A stretch of DNA of 16,169 nucleotides from Gammaproteobacteria bacterium. GTDB lineage: Bacteria > Pseudomonadota > Gammaproteobacteria > UBA4575. Under the pieces are notes generated by a model. That model worked only from the letters and a program-made list of their open reading frames with translations. It had not been told where the DNA came from and made no database searches. Positions within the stretch are counted from its first letter, which is position 1, and every line of letters starts with the position of its first letter. Location of the stretch: positions 1-16,169 of the forward strand of contig JANQKJ010000289.1 in assembly GCA_028281205.1 (NCBI GenBank). Reading direction: 5' to 3'. Both the position numbers and the translations under genes were made by a program. Shown in pieces: positions 13,688 through 16,169 of this stretch.

Positions 13688-13748
13688 TTTGTTAATCATC
13701 GTTTAAGCCACTCCAGAACGCCCCGCCATTAACAACATATAGTTAAAT

Positions 13749-15257
13749 TTACTCCGGCCGCATATGAGGGAATAACAACACATCACGAATTGAAGCAGAG
13801 TCAGTAAATAACATTACTAAACGATCAATACCAATCCCTTCGCCTGCGGTAGGTGGCAAACCATATTCAAGCGCACGAATATAATCAGCATCATAATGCA
13901 TCGCTTCTTCATCACCACTATCTTTTTGCCCAACTTGCTCTCTAAACCTAGCTGCCTGATCTTCCGCATCATTTAACTCTGAAAAGCCGTTGGCAATTTC
14001 TTTTCCACCCACAAAAAATTCAAAGCGATCCGTCACCTCTGGATTATTATCGTTACGCCGTGCCAAAGGAGAAACTTCTGTAGGGTATTCAGTAATAAAT
14101 GTGGGCTGATCAAGATTACCCTCAACTGTTTTTTCAAATATCTCAATTAATAGCTTTCCAGAACCATAACTCTCTTCATAAGCAATTGTTAGCTCATCAC
14201 ATACGGCTCTTAGAGACTCCACTGTTGCAAGATTCTCTTCTTTCAGATTCGGGTTGAGTTTTAACACAGATTCTCTTACAGACATACGCTTAAAAGGCTT
14301 TTCAAAATCATAATTAGAGCCCTGATAATTAATGGTATATTTTCCAAATAAATGATGAGCGAGTTGACGCAACATATCTTCAGTACGATCCATTAGTTGA
14401 TGGTATTCGGCATAGGCTTCATAAAACTCCAACATAGTAAACTCAGGATTATGACGCGTAGATAAACCTTCATTTCTAAAGTTACGGTTTATTTCAAACA
14501 CTTTTTCAAAGCCACCAACAACAAGACGTTTTAAATATAACTCTGGGGCAATTCGCAGAAATAATTGCATATCCAATGCATTATGATGCGTTACAAAAGG
14601 CTTTGCCGCTGCACCACCAGGAATTGCTTGCATCATTGGTGTTTCAACTTCTAAAAAATCTTTATCGGTAAGATAATCGCGAATAAAAGCCACAATCTTG
14701 GATCGAATCAGGAATGTTTCGCGCGTCTCTTGATTCATAATCAAATCAACATAACGCATGCGGTAGCGTTGCTCTTGGTCAGTTAAACCATGGAATTTTT
14801 CCGGCAGCGGCCTCAAGGATTTCGTTAGCAATTGAACTAATTGCATCTTTACATACAGGTCACCTTTACCGGACTTACTTATAGGACCTGTTACACCAAT
14901 AATATCGCCAATATCCCAGGTATCAATTTCCTTTAACAGTTCTTTATCTAAGCCTTTACGATCTATATAGGCCTGAATACGGCCTGACATATCTTGCAAC
15001 AATAAAAATGGCCCACGCTTAGTCATAATACGCCCAGCAATACTTACAACCTGGTTGATTTCGGCTAGTTCATCTTTACTTCTATCAGCGTATTGATTTT
15101 GTAAAGTTTCAGCGAGAACATCACGCCTAAAGTCATTAGGGAATGCATTACGCACTCTACGCATTTGCGCAAGCTTCTCACGCCTTAATGCAATCAGCTT
15201 ATTTTCATCTGTTTGCAAATCTTGTACGTGCTGTTGATTATTTTTATCTTCGCTCAT
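13749..15257 (-). CDS. lysS: lysyl-tRNA synthetase, class II
   Basis: A 502-residue enzyme that charges tRNA-Lys with lysine in the cytoplasm. The N-terminal OB-fold anticodon-binding domain lies at about 65-150 (VSIAGRIMTKRGPFLLLQD region). The class II catalytic core follows: the motif 1 area FLEVETPMM (191-199), motif 2 FRNEGLSTRHNPEFTMLEFY (260-279) and motif 3 GIGIDRLVMLF (484-494). Length and order match bacterial LysS. It begins 24 bases after the prfB stop, the conserved prfB-lysS arrangement known from E. coli. The ribosome site is poor (AAAGATTAAA before ATG), which may mean coupling to prfB. No hairpin with a T-run was found after the stop. Confidence 0.97.
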   Translation of the reverse strand: MSEDKNNQQHVQDLQTDENKLIALRREKLAQMRRVRNAFPNDFRRDVLAETLQNQYADRSKDELAEINQVVSIAGRIMTKRGPFLLLQDMSGRIQAYIDRKGLDKELLKEIDTWDIGDIIGVTGPISKSGKGDLYVKMQLVQLLTKSLRPLPEKFHGLTDQEQRYRMRYVDLIMNQETRETFLIRSKIVAFIRDYLTDKDFLEVETPMMQAIPGGAAAKPFVTHHNALDMQLFLRIAPELYLKRLVVGGFEKVFEINRNFRNEGLSTRHNPEFTMLEFYEAYAEYHQLMDRTEDMLRQLAHHLFGKYTINYQGSNYDFEKPFKRMSVRESVLKLNPNLKEENLATVESLRAVCDELTIAYEESYGSGKLLIEIFEKTVEGNLDQPTFITEYPTEVSPLARRNDNNPEVTDRFEFFVGGKEIANGFSELNDAEDQAARFREQVGQKDSGDEEAMHYDADYIRALEYGLPPTAGEGIGIDRLVMLFTDSASIRDVLLFPHMRPE

Positions 15258-15281
15258 TTTAATCTTTTTAGTAAATTAACC

Positions 15282-16169
15282 TTACAAACCGTGCTTTAAA
15301 CTTGCTTCAATGAACTGATCTAACGCGCCATCTAATACTGCTTGAGTGTTACTCGTCTCAACAGAAGTACGCAAATCTTTAATACGTGATTGATCCAGTA
15401 CATAAGAACGTATTTGACTACCCCAGCCAATATCTGATTTTGAATCTTCTAGTGCTTGTTGCTCAGAATTTCGTTTTTGGATTTCTAATTCATATAACTT
15501 AGCTTTAAGTTGCTTCATCGCGACATCTTTATTTTTATGCTGCGAGCGGTCATTTTGGCATTGAGTAACAGTGCCCGTTGGTAAATGTGTAATCCTAACC
15601 GCTGACTCCGTTTTATTAACATGTTGACCACCCGCACCACTGGCACGATAAACATCAATGCGTAAATCTGCTGGGTTAATTTCAATATCAATATCGTCAT
15701 CAACTTCGGGCGAAACAAACACAGCCGCAAAAGAGGTATGTCTTCGATTTCCGGAGTCAAAAGGTGACTTCCTTACCAATCTATGCACACCTGTTTCTGT
15801 TCTCAACCAACCATAAGCGTATTCACCATCAAACTTTATAGTAGCACTCTTAATACCCGCCACTTCCCCAGGTGATGCTTCAATAAGCTCAGTTTTAAAA
15901 CCTTTATTTTCACCCCATCGTAAATACATACGTAAAATCATTTCTGCCCAGTCTTGCGCTTCGGTACCACCTGAGCCTGCTTGGATATCCAGAAATGCAT
16001 TACTGGAATCCATCTCACCTGAAAACATTCTGCGGAATTCTAGCAAAGCAACTTTTTGCTCTAAGTTTTCCAAGTCTTCGATAACAGAATTGACTGTGGA
16101 TTCATCATTCTCCATTTCCGCCAATTCCAATAACTCGATAGCTTCACCTACCCCTTGTTCAGTGCTGCG
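15282..16169 (-). CDS. prfB: peptide chain release factor 2, N-terminus beyond window edge
   Basis: RF2 releases the finished peptide at UGA and UAA codons. The frame is open from the window edge (codon CGC at 16169-16167) to the stop at 15282, giving 295 residues, so roughly the first 70 are missing. Seen are FRRMFSGEMDSSNAFLDIQAGSGG (domain 2 start), the SPF tripeptide of RKSPFDSG that recognises the stop codon, and GAGGQHVNKTES with the catalytic GGQ, followed by QCQNDRSQHKNK. The C-terminus ends LDQFIEASLKHGL as usual. Most prfB genes have a programmed +1 frameshift near codon 26; that site would lie outside this window and cannot be judged. lysS follows after 24 bases. Confidence 0.97.
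   Translation of the reverse strand, partial: RSTEQGVGEAIELLELAEMENDESTVNSVIEDLENLEQKVALLEFRRMFSGEMDSSNAFLDIQAGSGGTEAQDWAEMILRMYLRWGENKGFKTELIEASPGEVAGIKSATIKFDGEYAYGWLRTETGVHRLVRKSPFDSGNRRHTSFAAVFVSPEVDDDIDIEINPADLRIDVYRASGAGGQHVNKTESAVRITHLPTGTVTQCQNDRSQHKNKDVAMKQLKAKLYELEIQKRNSEQQALEDSKSDIGWGSQIRSYVLDQSRIKDLRTSVETSNTQAVLDGALDQFIEASLKHGL

Noticed and set aside
13690..13734. TGTTAAT/ATTAACA pairing between the 64-residue gene and lysS stops
   Set aside because: A 31-base loop and no T-run make terminator function unsupported.
15515..15760. Minus-strand open frame of 81 codons inside prfB
   Set aside because: It is a shadow in another frame of a highly conserved gene, with no ribosome site or family resemblance.

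Overview
The window reads as chromosomal sequence from an AT-rich gammaproteobacterium; the lineage cannot be fixed from the sequence alone. The evidence is the gene set: NagZ, ZapE, SdhE with YgfX, a YqiB-type DUF1249 protein, YgfZ, the prfB-lysS pair and an IscR-type regulator. No insertion sequence, phage gene, CRISPR array, tRNA or rRNA was seen. Both ends cut genes: an MscS-type channel at the left edge lacks its C-terminus, and prfB at the right edge lacks its N-terminus.

Layout. Positions 1-1754 (minus) hold nagZ followed by the mscS-like gene. Positions 1755-2243 are a 489-base gap that is not empty. On the minus strand it carries a -24/-12 promoter, paired palindromes 90-135 bases upstream, and a strong intrinsic terminator about 100 bases downstream, together outlining a sigma54-dependent small RNA. 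Positions 2244-4388 (plus) hold zapE and a 327-residue malate dehydrogenase. Positions 4391-5873 (minus) hold a TetR regulator followed by an Asp-nucleophile alpha/beta hydrolase. Positions 6013-6495 (minus) encode an IscR homologue that has lost all three cluster-binding cysteines. Positions 6696-11233 (minus) are one tight operon, sdhC-sdhD-sdhA-sdhB-sdhE-ygfX-DUF1249. Positions 11500-12662 (plus) hold ygfZ and a coupled 51-residue membrane microprotein. Positions 12756-13064 (minus) encode a secreted EF-hand protein, and 13493-13687 (plus) a 64-residue protein with duplicated RRxxxDRR motifs. Positions 13749-16169 (minus) hold prfB followed by lysS.

How the genes fit together. Two TCA-cycle enzymes are present: succinate dehydrogenase (complex II) and malate dehydrogenase. 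The sdh operon also carries its own flavinylation factor, SdhE. Iron-sulfur biology recurs: SdhB holds three clusters, YgfZ helps Fe-S enzyme maturation and is transcribed divergently from sdh, and an IscR relative that should not bind a cluster lies just beyond the operon. The most novel element is the candidate small RNA upstream of nagZ. It has a 13-bp stem-loop, an exposed CUCCUCC (anti-Shine-Dalgarno) linker and a terminator hairpin, and it sits under a complete sigma54-type control region.
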